DNA of 64,000 nucleotides from Salipiger thiooxidans (GTDB lineage Bacteria; Pseudomonadota; Alphaproteobacteria; Rhodobacterales; Rhodobacteraceae): NCBI RefSeq assembly GCF_900102075.1, contig NZ_FNAV01000007.1, positions 186,001 to 250,000 of the forward strand, read 5' to 3'. Shown piece by piece: positions 1 to 7,884 of this stretch (position 1 is its first letter; each line of letters starts with the position of its first letter). The notes under the pieces were generated by a model. It saw only the letters and a program-made list of their open reading frames with translations, ran no database searches and was not told where the DNA came from. The position numbers and the translations under genes were made by a program.

Positions 1-778
1 AGGCCAGAACGGCGGTGCTGAAGCCTAGTCCGATGCGCCAGCCGAGCATCGCGTAGGCCAGCGCGAGGAACCATTCCGGCAGTTGGAAATGACCGAGCCC
101 GCTGACGTTGAGGACGATGCCCACCAGCATCGGCACCAGCATCTGGCCCGCGGGGATGCGCGACAGGCGCCCCAGCCAGCTTCCGCCCAAGATCAGCGCC
201 GCGGTCACCGCCAGCGCCGACCAGTCGGGGGCGGGGAACCAGACCGTCTCGCCCGTGGCGCTGCCGCTGCCGTCGCCCCAGAGCCCGGCCAGCAGCGAGG
301 CCGCGAGCGCCACGAAGAGCACCCGCAGGTACTGCATGAACGCCACGAGCCGCACGTCGGCGCCGAAGGCCTCGGCCATGAGCGTCATCGCCGTCGCGGC
401 CCCGGGCCACGAGCCCCAGATCGCGGTGGTGCCGGGCAGCACGTTCCAGTGGCTCAGCATCAGTCCGAGCGCGGCGCTGGCCATCAGGATCAGGATCACC
501 ACGCCCAGATAGATCGGCCAGTCCTCCGCGAGGTTGCTGAGCACCTCCATCGAGATCGACGAGGCCACGAGCACGCCCACGGTCGCCTGTGCCAGCTGGA
601 AGGGGATCACCGGCACCCTCAGGCCGAAGCCCCGCGCGCCGCAGATGACGCCCGCAATCATCGGCCCTAGAAGCAGCGCCGCCGGGACCCCGACCAACTC
701 CATTCCGACGCCGAAGATGAGCGACAGCGCAACGAGGACGCCCCATTTCTGTCCCGCTCTCATCGTCATCCGCTGCAT
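1..778 (-). CDS. AbrB-family integral membrane protein, 3' end outside the window
   Basis: The minus-strand frame is open from about 778 to the window edge, giving about 259 residues with no stop. It is almost wholly hydrophobic with repeated Gly-rich helices. Segments such as VPAALLLGPMIAG, TAIWGSWPGAATAM and IPAGQMLVPMLVGIVLNV are typical of the AbrB duplication family (once annotated as putative ammonia monooxygenase), membrane proteins of unknown transport substrate. The GGAAGGA ribosome binding site fits ATG at 769 or 763 better than the first ATG at 778. It is the last visible gene of a minus-strand series but is separated from the MDR gene by about 220 bases with a hairpin, so it may have its own promoter. 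Confidence 0.8.
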   Translation of the reverse strand, partial: MQRMTMRAGQKWGVLVALSLIFGVGMELVGVPAALLLGPMIAGVICGARGFGLRVPVIPFQLAQATVGVLVASSISMEVLSNLAEDWPIYLGVVILILMASAALGLMLSHWNVLPGTTAIWGSWPGAATAMTLMAEAFGADVRLVAFMQYLRVLFVALAASLLAGLWGDGSGSATGETVWFPAPDWSALAVTAALILGGSWLGRLSRIPAGQMLVPMLVGIVLNVSGLGHFQLPEWFLALAYAMLGWRIGLGFSTAVLA

Positions 779-904
779 TCCTTCCGATCTCGCCGGATAT
801 CTCCGACATAGGCCGGAGATGTGCAATCGACATGCCGGGGTATTATTTGCCAGATCCGTGTGGCGCGGGGGCCGATCGGGGGCGGAGCCACGGCGATCCG
901 CACA

Positions 905-941
905 CCTGCCACCTCCGGCCAGAGCGGGCGGAGGTGGCAGG
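905..941 (-). terminator. Perfect 13-bp stem hairpin between MDR and AbrB genes
   Basis: Arms 905-917 and 929-941 are exact reverse complements (CCTGCCACCTCCG) around an 11-base loop. It lies just beyond the stop of the MDR gene on the same strand, where a terminator is expected. No T-run follows on either strand, so it may be a weak terminator or an mRNA 3'-end stabiliser. Confidence 0.5.
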
Positions 942-998
942 CCCGGTGAAGATGCTGTCTGCCGCCGACGACCCCAAGGACGTCGCAGGACCCGACGC

Positions 999-2006
999 CT
1001 ACATCGTCACGCAGATCTTGCCGAAATGCGCGCCGCTTTCCTGATGGCGGAAGGCCTCGGCCAGGTCGGCGAGCGGGAAGCTGCGGTCGATGACGGGGCG
1101 GAGTTCCAGCGCCTCGAGGCCCCTGACAAAATCGAGCTGGTGCTGCCGCGAGCCGACGATCAGGCCCTGAAGGCGCTGTTGCCGGGCCATCAGCAGCGCG
1201 GTGGGGATCTCGCCCGAGCGGCCGGTCAGCACGCCGATCAGCGCAATATGGGCGCCCGGGCGGCCGGCGACGATCGACTGCGCCAGCGTCGCCGGCCCGC
1301 CGACCTCGACCACGATGTCGACGCCGCGCCCGCCGGTGAGACGGCGCATCTCCTCGCCCCATTCCGGCGTGGTGCGGTAGTTCATGACGTGATCGGCGCC
1401 GAGCGTGCGCAGACGGTCGAGCTTGGCATCCGAGGACGAGGTGGCGATCACCGTCGCCCCCATCGCCTTGGCCAGTTGCAGCGCGTAGATCGACACGCCG
1501 CCGGTGCCCAGCACGGCCACCGTGTCGCCAGCCTTGATCCCGGCATCGACCACCAGCGCGCGCCACGCGGTGAGGCCCGCGGTGGTGATCGTCGCGGCCT
1601 CTTCGTGGGTCCAGCCCTCCGGCGCGCGGGTGAACCACGAGGCGGGCAGGGTGACGCGCTCGCGGGCGTAGCCGTCGCGGCCGTCGCCGGGGGTGGTCGA
1701 GAAATCGCTGGGCCGGTCGTCGCCGGTCTGCCAGTCGGGGAAGAAGCAGGACACCACGCTGTCGCCCACTGCAAGACCGTCGACGCCCTCGCCCACGGCC
1801 TCGACCACGCCGGCCCCGTCGGCCATCGGGATGCGCCCGTCGGGCAGTGCGCCCTCGACCGCGCAGACGCGGTAGTCGTGGTAGTTGAGCGAGCTGGCGT
1901 GGATCCGAACGGTGATCTCGCCGGGACCGGGGGCGGCCGGGTCGCTCATGTCGCTCATCACGAGGTTGTCGAGCCCGCCGGGGGCCTTGATCGCCACCTG
2001 TTTCAT
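999..2006 (-). CDS. NAD(P)-dependent MDR-family alcohol dehydrogenase / quinone oxidoreductase-like
   Basis: A 335-residue, full-length medium-chain dehydrogenase/reductase. The N-terminal GroES-like domain (about residues 1-120) contains SSLNYHDYRVC. The Rossmann domain carries the nucleotide loop GTGGVS at residues 167-172, followed by ALQLAKAMGATVIATSSS. The structural-zinc Cys cluster and the GHE zinc ligand motif of classical ADHs are absent, so it is probably a zinc-independent reductase of the quinone oxidoreductase side of the family. Substrate is unknown. It lies 108 bases downstream of the class II aldolase gene on the same strand, so both may belong to the remains of the carnitine-type operon. 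Confidence 0.82.
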   Translation of the reverse strand: MKQVAIKAPGGLDNLVMSDMSDPAAPGPGEITVRIHASSLNYHDYRVCAVEGALPDGRIPMADGAGVVEAVGEGVDGLAVGDSVVSCFFPDWQTGDDRPSDFSTTPGDGRDGYARERVTLPASWFTRAPEGWTHEEAATITTAGLTAWRALVVDAGIKAGDTVAVLGTGGVSIYALQLAKAMGATVIATSSSDAKLDRLRTLGADHVMNYRTTPEWGEEMRRLTGGRGVDIVVEVGGPATLAQSIVAGRPGAHIALIGVLTGRSGEIPTALLMARQQRLQGLIVGSRQHQLDFVRGLEALELRPVIDRSFPLADLAEAFRHQESGAHFGKICVTM

Positions 2007-2114
2007 GGGGAATGCCTTTCGTCTTGTGCCTTGCCTGCCCGCCTCGGGGCGGGCGCTGGGGCTAAGCTAGCCCCGGGACGCGGCGCTTCCATCCCGGAGC
2101 GTCCCTTGCAGGTG

Positions 2115-2849
2115 TCAGGCGCGGTAGTCGCGGCCCAGCCCGTCGATGGAGCGCAGATGTGGGTCCCATTCGAGCAGCAGGTCGCCGTCTTCCTCGTTCA
2201 TCTGCACGTATTGCTGGTGCACCCGCGCGGCGATGTCGTCGCCGACCAGCCGCAGCGTCTGGCCCGAGGAGGTCGCCGCGACCTGGATCTCGCAGGCGCG
2301 CTCGAGGTAGAACATGTTGTTGAACATCTCCGCCGCGCTGCGGCCGGTGGCGATGAGCCCGTGGTTGCGCAGCACCAGCACCGGGTGGGTGCCAAAATCC
2401 GCCACGATGCGCTCACGCTCTTCCAGATCGAGCGCGATGCCCTCGAAATCGTGGTAGGCGATGCGGTTGTGGAACTGCAGCGAGATCTGGTTGAGCGGCA
2501 GCAGCCCCTCCTCCATGCAGGACACGGCCACGCCCGCGCGGGTGTGGGTGTGCATGATCCATGCCGCATCGTGCCGGTTCATGTGCACCGCCGAGTGAAT
2601 GGTGAAGCCCGCCGGGTTCACCCGGTGCGGGCTGCCGTCGACCTTGTTGCCGTCGACGTCGATCTTGACCAGCGACGAGGCGGTGATCTCTTCCCAGCGC
2701 CAGCCGTAAGGGTTGATCAGGAAATGCCCGTCCTCGCCCGGCACACGCGCGGTGATGTGGGTGTAGATCAGGTCGGTGAACTTGTGCAGCGCCGCAAGGC
2801 GGTAGCAGGCGGCAAGCTCTTCGCGGGTCTGTTTCTCTTCGGGGGACAT
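2115..2849 (-). CDS. Class II aldolase/adducin family protein
   Basis: A 244-residue single-domain protein, the usual length of the family. The metal site is visible as IMHTHTRAG (His100 and His102), with a third conserved His in LRNHGLIATG near residue 160. Family members are zinc-dependent aldolases, epimerases or decarboxylases acting on short sugar-phosphate or hydroxy-acid substrates; the close adducin-like group often has no known substrate. It starts about 75 bases beyond the truncated carnitine dehydrogenase-like gene and looks intact, in contrast to the genes upstream of it. ATG at 2849 follows a GGAGAGA-like stretch. Confidence 0.85.
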   Translation of the reverse strand: MSPEEKQTREELAACYRLAALHKFTDLIYTHITARVPGEDGHFLINPYGWRWEEITASSLVKIDVDGNKVDGSPHRVNPAGFTIHSAVHMNRHDAAWIMHTHTRAGVAVSCMEEGLLPLNQISLQFHNRIAYHDFEGIALDLEERERIVADFGTHPVLVLRNHGLIATGRSAAEMFNNMFYLERACEIQVAATSSGQTLRLVGDDIAARVHQQYVQMNEEDGDLLLEWDPHLRSIDGLGRDYRA

Positions 2850-2924
2850 GGTCTCTCTCAGCGTTGGCCGACCGACCCGCCGGCGCCCGGGGCAGGGCGT
2901 CCGGCATGGGCGGCGGCAAGGGTT

Positions 2925-3413
2925 TCAAGTGCCGCCTGCACCTGCGGCTCGGGCGGGCAGCTCGGGCGCGCCCGAGATCTCGGCCAGCGGCAGCAGGTAG
3001 ACCGGGTTGAACGGGTGCACGACCACGACCGGCGCGTCCCCGGCGGCGAGATCCGAGGCCTTGAAGCCGGACGTCGACGAGGCGATGAAGCCACCTTCCG
3101 GCAGGGCGCCGGCAATTTGGGCATAGACCTTGTGCTGCAGATCGAGCAGTTCCGACACGCTTTCCTGCACCCAGTCAGCACCCGCTTCGAGGCTGTCGCA
3201 ATAGCTCAGCCGGCCCTGGGGCGGCAGCGCTCGGTCGGAGAACGCCGGCAGCGAGGCGCGGGCCCGGTCGAGCACCGCGCCGATCTTGCGCGCTGCCTGC
3301 GGATCGGGATCGAACACCGCGACGTTCCAGCCGTTGAGCAGGAAGCGTGCCGCCCAACCGCCGCCGATCACGCCGCCGCCGACGATGGCGGCCTTCAGCT
3401 GGGGTGCGCTCAT
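2925..3413 (-). pseudogene. Truncated L-carnitine dehydrogenase / 3-hydroxyacyl-CoA dehydrogenase-like gene
   Basis: The ATG at 3413 overlaps the stop of the BKACE remnant (ATGA). About 150 residues of a Rossmann N-domain follow: GGGVIGGGWAARFLLNGW (dinucleotide loop), VFDPDP, and VVHPFNPVYLLPLAEI, the signature of the 3-hydroxyacyl-CoA dehydrogenase family and especially of carnitine dehydrogenases. After residue about 150 the frame changes to unrelated sequence and stops, so the C-terminal helical dimerisation domain (the family has about 310-490 residues) has been lost by deletion. Next to BKACE and an acyl-CoA dehydrogenase this fits oxidation of carnitine to 3-dehydrocarnitine. The truncated product is very unlikely to be active. 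Confidence 0.75.
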
Positions 3414-4118
3414 GCGGGCACCGGCATGTCGCGCTTCACGAGGCCGAGCTGGTCGCGCACCTCTTGGGGTGTCTTCAGCGACGCGCCCATGTTCGAAAGG
3501 ATGGCCGCGGCCTTCTCGACCAGCTGCGCATTGGTCGCGAAAACGCCACGGTCGAGGTAGAGGTTGTCCTCGAGTCCGACCCGCACGTTGCCCCCGGCAA
3601 GGGCTGCTGCGGCCACATAGGGCATCTCGTCCCGACCGAGGCTGAACGCCGACCAGGTCCAGCCGGCGGGCACGTTGTTGACCATCGCCATGAAGGTGTT
3701 CATGTCCCCCGGCGCGCCCCACGGGATGCCCATGCAGAGCTGCACCAGCGCAGGATCGTCCAGCACGCCTTCCTTCACCAGCTGCTTGGCGAACCACAGG
3801 TGCCCGGTGTCGAAGGCCTCGATCTCGGGCTTCACGCCAAGCTCGGTCATCATCCGGCCCATGGCGCGCAGCATCTCGGTGGTGTTGGTCATCACGTAGG
3901 TGCCATCCCCGAAATTCATCGACCCGCAATCGAGCGTGCAGATTTCGGGAAGGCACTCGCGGATATGCGCCATGCGCTCGCTGGCGCCCGCCATGTCGGT
4001 ATTGGCGGTGTCGAGTTGCATCGGGGTCTCGACATCGCCGAAGGTCAGGTCGCCGCCGGTGCCTGCGGTGAGGTTCAGTACCAAGTCGGTGTCGGACAAC
4101 CGGATGCGGTCGGTAGAG
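3410..4118 (-). pseudogene. 5'-truncated BKACE (beta-keto acid cleavage enzyme, 3-dehydrocarnitine-type)
   Basis: The frame reads DRIRLSDTDLVLNLTAG from about 4118, continues through LDCGSMNFGD, EAFDTGHLWFAKQL and CMGIPWGAPGDMNTF, and ends at 3410. These are DUF849/BKACE motifs, including the region around the metal-binding residues. About 85-90 N-terminal residues that should carry the first strands and catalytic residues are missing (about 235 of about 310 remain). The 5' end is fused out of frame to an acyl-CoA dehydrogenase fragment, so a deletion joined the two genes. In carnitine degradation this enzyme condenses 3-dehydrocarnitine with acetyl-CoA. An internal ATG at 4099 could still start a shortened protein. 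Confidence 0.75.
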
Positions 4119-4574
4119 CCATTCGTTCACCACCCAGTCGCCGCCGTCGCGCACGGCCTGACATTTCATGCCGCGCACATCCGAGCCGGCATCGGGCTCG
4201 GTCATCGCCAGAGCATCCATCTTCTCGCCGCGCACCGCGGGCATCAGGTACTTCTCGACCTGTTCCCCCTCGCAGGCCATCAGGATGTTCTGCGGCCGTC
4301 CGAAGAAATGCGTCAGCGCCATCGAGCCGCGGCCAAGCTCGCGCTCGACCAGCGCGAAATCGACATGGGACAGGCCCGGGCCGCCGACGCTCTCGGGGAA
4401 GTTCGAGGCGTAAAAGCCCAGATCGAGGCACTTTTGCTTGATGTTCTGCGCAATCTCGGCGGGCACCTCGCCGCTGCGCTCGACGAGCGCCTCGTGCGGC
4501 TGGATCTCGTTCTCGACGAAGCTGCGCACGGTGGAGACGATCATCTCCTGTTCTTCGGTCAGTCCAAAATCCAT
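4113..4574 (-). pseudogene. 3'-truncated acyl-CoA dehydrogenase
   Basis: ATG at 4574 begins MDFGLTEEQEMIVSTVRSF, the normal start of an acyl-CoA dehydrogenase. The N-terminal helical domain and the start of the beta domain (AMTEPDAGSDVRG, the flavin/substrate strand) follow. Homology ends at about residue 154 (VVNEW), where the sequence joins the BKACE remnant in another reading frame. About 230 residues, including the catalytic Glu region and C-terminal helices, are deleted. The chimeric frame stays open as far as 2925 through the BKACE and dehydrogenase genes, which is chance in GC-rich DNA. In carnitine and gamma-butyrobetaine pathways such genes oxidise the CoA thioester. Confidence 0.8.
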
Positions 4575-4661
4575 GGGTCACCCCTTTCTTTGGGTCGGGA
4601 ATGTGGGGGGTGCAGGTGGGAGGGGCCGCGCCGCCGGGGGCCGCACGGGGTCAGGTGAGGG

Positions 4662-4846
4662 TCAGCGGGCCTGTCGTTCCTTGTGCAGGAGCATGGCGGC
4701 GCGGATCACCACCAGCACCGTGACCACGAGGATCAGCAGCACCGAGAGCGTGGCGATGGCCGGGTTGACGTTGTCGCGCAGGCCCATTCACATGCGGCAG
4801 GGCAGGGTGATCGTCTCGACCGAGGTGACGAAAAGCTTCACGCCGA
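4662..4846 (-). pseudogene. C-terminal remnant of an ABC transporter permease (PotC-like)
   Basis: Read on the minus strand from the IS boundary, the frame gives KLFVTSVETITLP, then a stop at 4788-4790, then MGLRDNVNPAIATLSVLLIL and a last membrane helix ending at 4662. This is the usual end of spermidine/putrescine- or betaine-type permeases. The in-frame TGA replaces the Trp codon normally found between RM and MGLRDN, so a point nonsense mutation is present as well as the 5' loss at the IS. Its position upstream of the carnitine-type genes suggests it once imported their substrate. Confidence 0.7.
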
Positions 4847-5040
4847 GACTCTGTCGCACAAATCGGCTGATGATCAGGCTCCCCCCTTTCCCCGGACGGA
4901 ATTATCCCACGGCCACAGGAACGGGTATGCCGAACGCGGTGTAACCGTTCATGACGGCGATTCTTACTTGGACTTCCGCAACCTCACGGTCGCAATCCCG
5001 TGCCATAAGCCGCTGGCCCGTCAGTTTCGCGCAATGCATC

Positions 5041-5081
5041 CACTGACCGGCAGGGTCATGCGCAGCATGATCCCGGCAGGT
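5041..5081 (-). repeat. Inserted palindromic element, copy D
   Basis: On the minus strand this 41-bp insert reads ACCTGCCGGG, ATCATGCTGCGCAT, GACCCTGCCGGTCAGTG and is followed by GATGCAT. The central ATCATG/CATGA-type hairpin and the right CTGCCGGTCAG palindrome correspond to copies A-C. It interrupts the transposase between the codons for a Thr-Lys pair and Met-His-Cys; the frame changes across it. Confidence 0.75.
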
Positions 5082-5121
5082 TTCGTCCCGACACGGCTCC
5101 GGCGGTGGTATCCGCTCCATC

Positions 5122-5162
5122 CACTGCCCGGCAGGCGCATCCGCAGGAGGCTGCCGAGAGGG
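5122..5162 (-). repeat. Inserted palindromic element, copy C
   Basis: On the minus strand the insert starts CCCTCTCGGCAGCC, passes through TCCTGCGGATGCGC, and ends CTGCCGGGCAGTG directly before GATGGAGC. It splits the Trp-Arg-Arg/Trp-Ser-Gly-Tyr part of the transposase. Its core is the most diverged of the four copies. Confidence 0.72.
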
Positions 5163-5619
5163 GTCGCCAGATGGCGCGACCTAGGTATTTCGACGCGCGA
5201 AACGCCTCGTTGCGCGCGATTGCGCCTGCTGTCGTGGGGTTCCAGGGCTTTGCGTTCCTGCGGGGGTGAAGGGCGGCCCGGAATTGATCCGGTGGATCAA
5301 TTCAGCCCTGAACGGGCGGAGCCCCGGGGGGATGACAGCATGTGCGCCGCGATCAGCGATAGCGTCGTTGCACTTGCGCGCGTCATAGGCACCGTCGGCG
5401 ATGACGCTGCCGATCTGCTCATCCGCCGGGATCTGGCCGAGCAGATCGGGCAGAACAGGTGCGTCGCCGATATGGTTTCCTATGATTTCAACGGCTCGGA
5501 CGTCCAGTGTTTGCTCGTCAATCCCGAGATGGATCTTGCGCCAGACCCGCCTTTTGGGGCCTCCATGCTTGCGGGCGTGCCACTCGCCTTCGCCCTCAAT
5601 CCTGATCCCGGTGCTGTCC

Positions 5620-5659
5620 GCTGCCCGGCAGGGCATTGCGCAGCAATGTCCCGAGAGGG
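5620..5659 (-). repeat. Inserted palindromic element, copy B
   Basis: On the minus strand the insert starts CCTCTCGGGA, has the core CATTGCTGCGCAATG (6-bp arms, 3-base loop) and the right palindrome CTGCCGGGCAG, then CG, directly before GACAGC. It separates LHLLI from DSTGI, which are contiguous in the transposase family. Its 40-bp length causes a frameshift. Confidence 0.78.
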
Positions 5660-5931
5660 ATCAGCAGGTGCAGCGCCCCCCTGGAGCCGCGACGGGGGAT
5701 GTTCACGGCAAGGGTCTGCTGGCGCCGGGACAGGGTGCTGAAGTCGGGCACCGTCCAGTTGAGGCCAACCAGCCGCAGCAGGCTCTCGACGAAACCGGTC
5801 GTCTGCCGCAAAGCCATGCCGAACAGCACCTTCATCGTCAGGCAAGTTTGAATGGCGGTATCGCCGCAGCTCTGTTGTCGGCCACGCCTGCCAGTCGGCG
5901 TGGCATCCCAAATCATCTCGGGGTCAAACCA

Positions 5932-5972
5932 ACCTCTCGTGACATTGCTGCGCAATGCACTGACGGTCAGTA
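5932..5972 (+). repeat. Inserted palindromic element, copy A (opposite orientation)
   Basis: On the plus strand this copy reads ACCTCTCGTGA, then the same core CATTGCTGCGCAATG, then CACTGACGGTCAGTA, directly before GATCGTC. The right palindrome is CTGAC-G-GTCAG, where both arms have changed together relative to CTGCC-G-GGCAG in copies B and C. It is inverted relative to the other three copies, so it is an independent insertion. It lies between the codons for LTI and WFDP of the transposase. Confidence 0.78.
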
Positions 5973-6122
5973 GATCGTCAGAGAGCCACGGCGCTTGAGC
6001 GCTTCATTGCAGGCCGGCCAGTTCCTGGTCTTGTAGGCTGGGGGCGTAGGTTGGCTCATGCAACCCAGATACCATATTGGATTCACAAAATGAATCGCTC
6101 ACGCGATTTGTGCAGCAGAGCC

Positions 6123-6290
6123 TCGCTCATGTGCAGAAGCGTCGCTTCCTTGAGGATCCCGGGGTCGTTGAAGTTCTCGAACCGGCCGAGATAGGCGGGG
6201 CTGCAAAGCGGGGTGAACTCGACTGCGAACAGCGGTTCGGTCTTCAGGTGGGCGCGCGGCTCCTGCCCGAAGGCGATGAAAGTGTCGGTC
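6123..6290 (-). pseudogene. LysR-type regulator effector-domain fragment
   Basis: The minus strand is open from the junction at about 6290 to the IS end and encodes about 55 residues including TFIAFGQEP, TEPLFAVEFTPLCSPAYL and LLHMSE. This is the middle of a GcvA-like LysR effector domain. Both ends are missing: one at the IS, the other where the strand of homology switches. It is not the missing part of the plus-strand LysR fragment next to it, because both cover the same stretch of the domain. Confidence 0.6.
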
Positions 6291-6851
6291 TCGGGGTTGC
6301 CCGAGTTCTACGCCGCGCATCCGGAGATGACGGTGAACGTGCAGGCCCCCGCGACGGGACTGCCGCATCTTTCGCCCGGTATCGGCATCGCCATCCGCTA
6401 CGGCACCGGCGGCTGGCGCGAGGGCAGGACGCTCCAGCTCTTCGACGAGCGGGTCTGTCCGGTGGCCGCGCCCGCCCTGCTGGAGCGGTTGCAGGCCGAG
6501 GGCGTGGGTCTCGACCGGGCGCCGCTCTTCCATGTGCGAAGCCCGCACAACCAGCACTGGGCGGGGTGGGAGGATTACCTGCGCGCCCGGGGCATCCCAC
6601 GGGCGCGTCTCTCGGGGCAGATCTTCAACAACTACGTGCAGGCGGCGCAGGCGGCGCTCGACGGGCGCGGGGTCATGCCGGGCTGGCGCTCCATCGCGAG
6701 CCGCGCGGTGCGCGACGGGGCGCTGCGGATGTGGCAGGACGGGGAACTCGACCTCGGCACGTCCTATTTCGTCACCGGGGCGCGGCGTCTCTCCGGCCCC
6801 GGGCGGGTGTTCCCCGACTGGATCACGGCGGTTGATCGGGCGCCCGCCTGA
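6290..6851 (+). pseudogene. 5'-truncated LysR-type regulator (effector domain only)
   Basis: From about 6290 the plus strand reads LPEFYAAHPEMTVNVQAP, then GIGIAIRYGTGGW, LFDERVCPVAAPALL, and ends PDWITAVDRAPA with a stop at 6851. This is the C-terminal two thirds of a GcvA-type effector-binding domain. The DNA-binding helix-turn-helix and linker are gone. It joins a second LysR fragment of opposite orientation at its 5' end, which needs an inversion or two deletions. Confidence 0.7.
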
Positions 6852-6964
6852 TGGGCCGTGTCTTGCCATGCGCTGAGGGCAGGGCAGGTCTGCAGTGCTG
6901 ACCATTGCGCTGCGTCGCAGCAATTGCTAGTTTAGCGTTAACGGCGCAGCGATGTGCCAGAGAG

Positions 6965-7042
6965 TTTCCTGGGGTTCTCTCCTCCTCCCTGAACCCCGGA
7001 AATCAGCGGCGACCCTCTCTCCTCCTCCCTGAGGGTCGCCGC
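6965..7042 (+). ncRNA. Cuckoo-type sRNA: two hairpins with identical CCUCCUCCC loops
   Basis: Two adjacent hairpins present the same 13-base loop TCTCCTCCTCCCT. Hairpin 1 pairs 6965-6977 with 6991-7002 (12 bp, one bulged T at 6970). Hairpin 2 pairs 7006-7017 with 7031-7042 (12 bp, perfect). Stem sequences differ but loops are identical, so the loop is what is conserved. The anti-Shine-Dalgarno-like CCUCCUCCC in paired hairpins is the hallmark of the cuckoo/CcsR RNAs of Rhodobacterales, which are stress induced. The usual DUF1127 host gene (CcaF1 type) was not seen upstream. The second stem followed by a pyrimidine-rich tail to about 7058 could end transcription. Confidence 0.75.
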
Positions 7043-7590
7043 GCTCCCCTCTTCCTTTACAGATCCGGTGGACGAGGCCGTTCCGTTTTCCGTCACACCT
7101 CTGACCGTGGCCGGCGTCTTTCGCGTCCGGTCTCTCGCGGTCCCGCGCGATGAGGACTCGCTTGTACAAGGCTGCGAGTCGCCGCCGCGCTGTGGGCTGT
7201 CAAACCGGCATGGGCTCGCCATGGTTGGGCCTTCCTTTGCGGGAAAGGGCTTGTTTCATGGATAATCCGTGATTGTGGCCTTGTATCGTCATATCGGTGC
7301 GATTTTGCACAGTCATGTGCGGATTTTTGAAACCGACCGGTTTTGCAACCCTGAGATCACGGAAACTCCCACCCGCGAGATTGCAGGAACCGGTCGAAAT
7401 ATCATATTTCCGCAGGATTATGAGACGCATATTGCGCCCGTTGATCCCATCTTCACACAATCGCGAGAGCGTTCGTGAGCCATTCGGTGATTTGCAAACG
7501 TCGGATCAAAGGATCAGATATCTCTCATCCGAAACACACGGAAGTTCGTGACGCACCTGAATGTGCGTCAGCACACTGAAAGGGACCAAA
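7043..7590. other. Intergenic stretch without a recognisable gene
   Basis: Between the sRNA and the small exported protein gene, both strands have only short open frames with no familiar motifs. From about 7260 the base composition becomes clearly more AT-rich than in the neighbouring genes, as expected for a promoter and leader region. A hairpin at 7549-7570 sits just before the next gene's ribosome binding site. Confidence 0.5.
7549..7570 (+). repeat. 8-bp hairpin in the leader of the small exported protein gene
   Basis: TGACGCAC (7549-7556) and GTGCGTCA (7563-7570) are exact complements around a 6-base loop, ending 20 bases before the ATG at 7591. It could be an mRNA leader structure or a dimeric operator. 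Confidence 0.4.
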
Positions 7591-7842
7591 ATGAAAAACG
7601 TCGCACTCTTCACCGCCGCCGCTCTTGCAGCATCGACCCTCTTCTCCGGCGCCGCTTCGGCCCAGAGCTCCTACAACACCGGCGATTTCGCCCGTGCCGC
7701 TCTCGAGAAGATCGCTCCGAACGCTGACGTGTCGGCCCTGAGCAACGCCGAGGCTGTCGCCGTGTTCCAGGCCGTCCAGTCCGAAAACAGCGCCGGTAAC
7801 CGCGCAGCTCGCGCCGAGTCGATGATCAACGACTTCAACTGA
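7591..7842 (+). CDS. Small exported protein of unknown function
   Basis: An 83-residue protein. ATG 7591 is preceded by AAAGGGA at good spacing; an upstream in-frame ATG at 7561 lies in the leader hairpin and is unlikely. Residues 1-24 form a clear Sec signal peptide with cleavage predicted after AASA. The mature part of about 59 residues is acidic to neutral, Ala/Asn/Ser-rich and has no Cys (SSYNTGDFARAALEKIAPNA onward). I do not recognise a family. A strong own leader and a strong terminator mark it as a monocistronic, probably well expressed periplasmic or secreted protein. Confidence 0.75.
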   Translation: MKNVALFTAAALAASTLFSGAASAQSSYNTGDFARAALEKIAPNADVSALSNAEAVAVFQAVQSENSAGNRAARAESMINDFN

Positions 7843-7884
7843 GCCCGTCGGACCACCGACACCCCGATCCGTTCAGGATCCCAC

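Larger units (their letters stand above)
4902..6059 (-). pseudogene. IS5-family DDE transposase, multiply frameshifted
   Basis: The gene starts at ATG 6059 (MSQPTPPAYKTRNWPA) and ends at the TAA at 4902. Pieces in different frames read FDPEMIWDATPTGRRGRQQS, TVPDFSTLSRRQQTLAVNIP, GEWHARKHGGPKRRVWRKIH, IGSVIADGAYDARKC and GQRLMARDCDREVAEVQVRI, which is the IS5/IS903 transposase order with its DDE residues. A small deletion near codon 17 and four inserts of 40-41 bp break the frame. No functional transposase can be made. Confidence 0.8.
4847..6122 (-). mobile_element. Degenerate IS5-family (IS903-like) insertion sequence
   Basis: The ends are imperfect inverted repeats: left GACTCTGTCGCACAAATCG from 4847, and on the opposite strand right GGCTCTGCTGCACAAATCG ending at 6122. 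Between them lies one transposase gene on the minus strand. The flanking bases do not match (TCACGCCGA before, TCGCTCATG after), so no target duplication is visible and the element probably took part in a deletion or inversion after insertion. Its length, about 1,276 bases, exceeds the family norm of about 1.05-1.1 kb, and the excess is accounted for by four inserted repeats of about 41 bp. Confidence 0.8.

Noticed and set aside
534-3560. Very long open frame on the plus strand (about 1000 codons) opposite MDR, aldolase and the carnitine-type genes
   Set aside because: It is antisense to genes with clear motifs, is Arg/His/Ala-rich without any domain, and arises from the GC-rich third positions of the real genes.
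4847-6122. Possible CRISPR-like array because of four similar repeats
   Set aside because: The copies are unevenly spaced (about 80 to 500 bases), one is inverted, and the sequence between them is transposase code, not spacers.
6919-6930. Shared 12-mer AGCAATTGCTAG also present near 58944
   Set aside because: Its core is a short palindrome and in the second place it overlaps the DeoR stop codon; no longer similarity surrounds it, so coincidence is likely.
6927-7222. Small open frames on both strands across the cuckoo-type hairpins
   Set aside because: They have no ribosome binding site or domain, and the paired hairpins with identical loops explain the sequence better as RNA.
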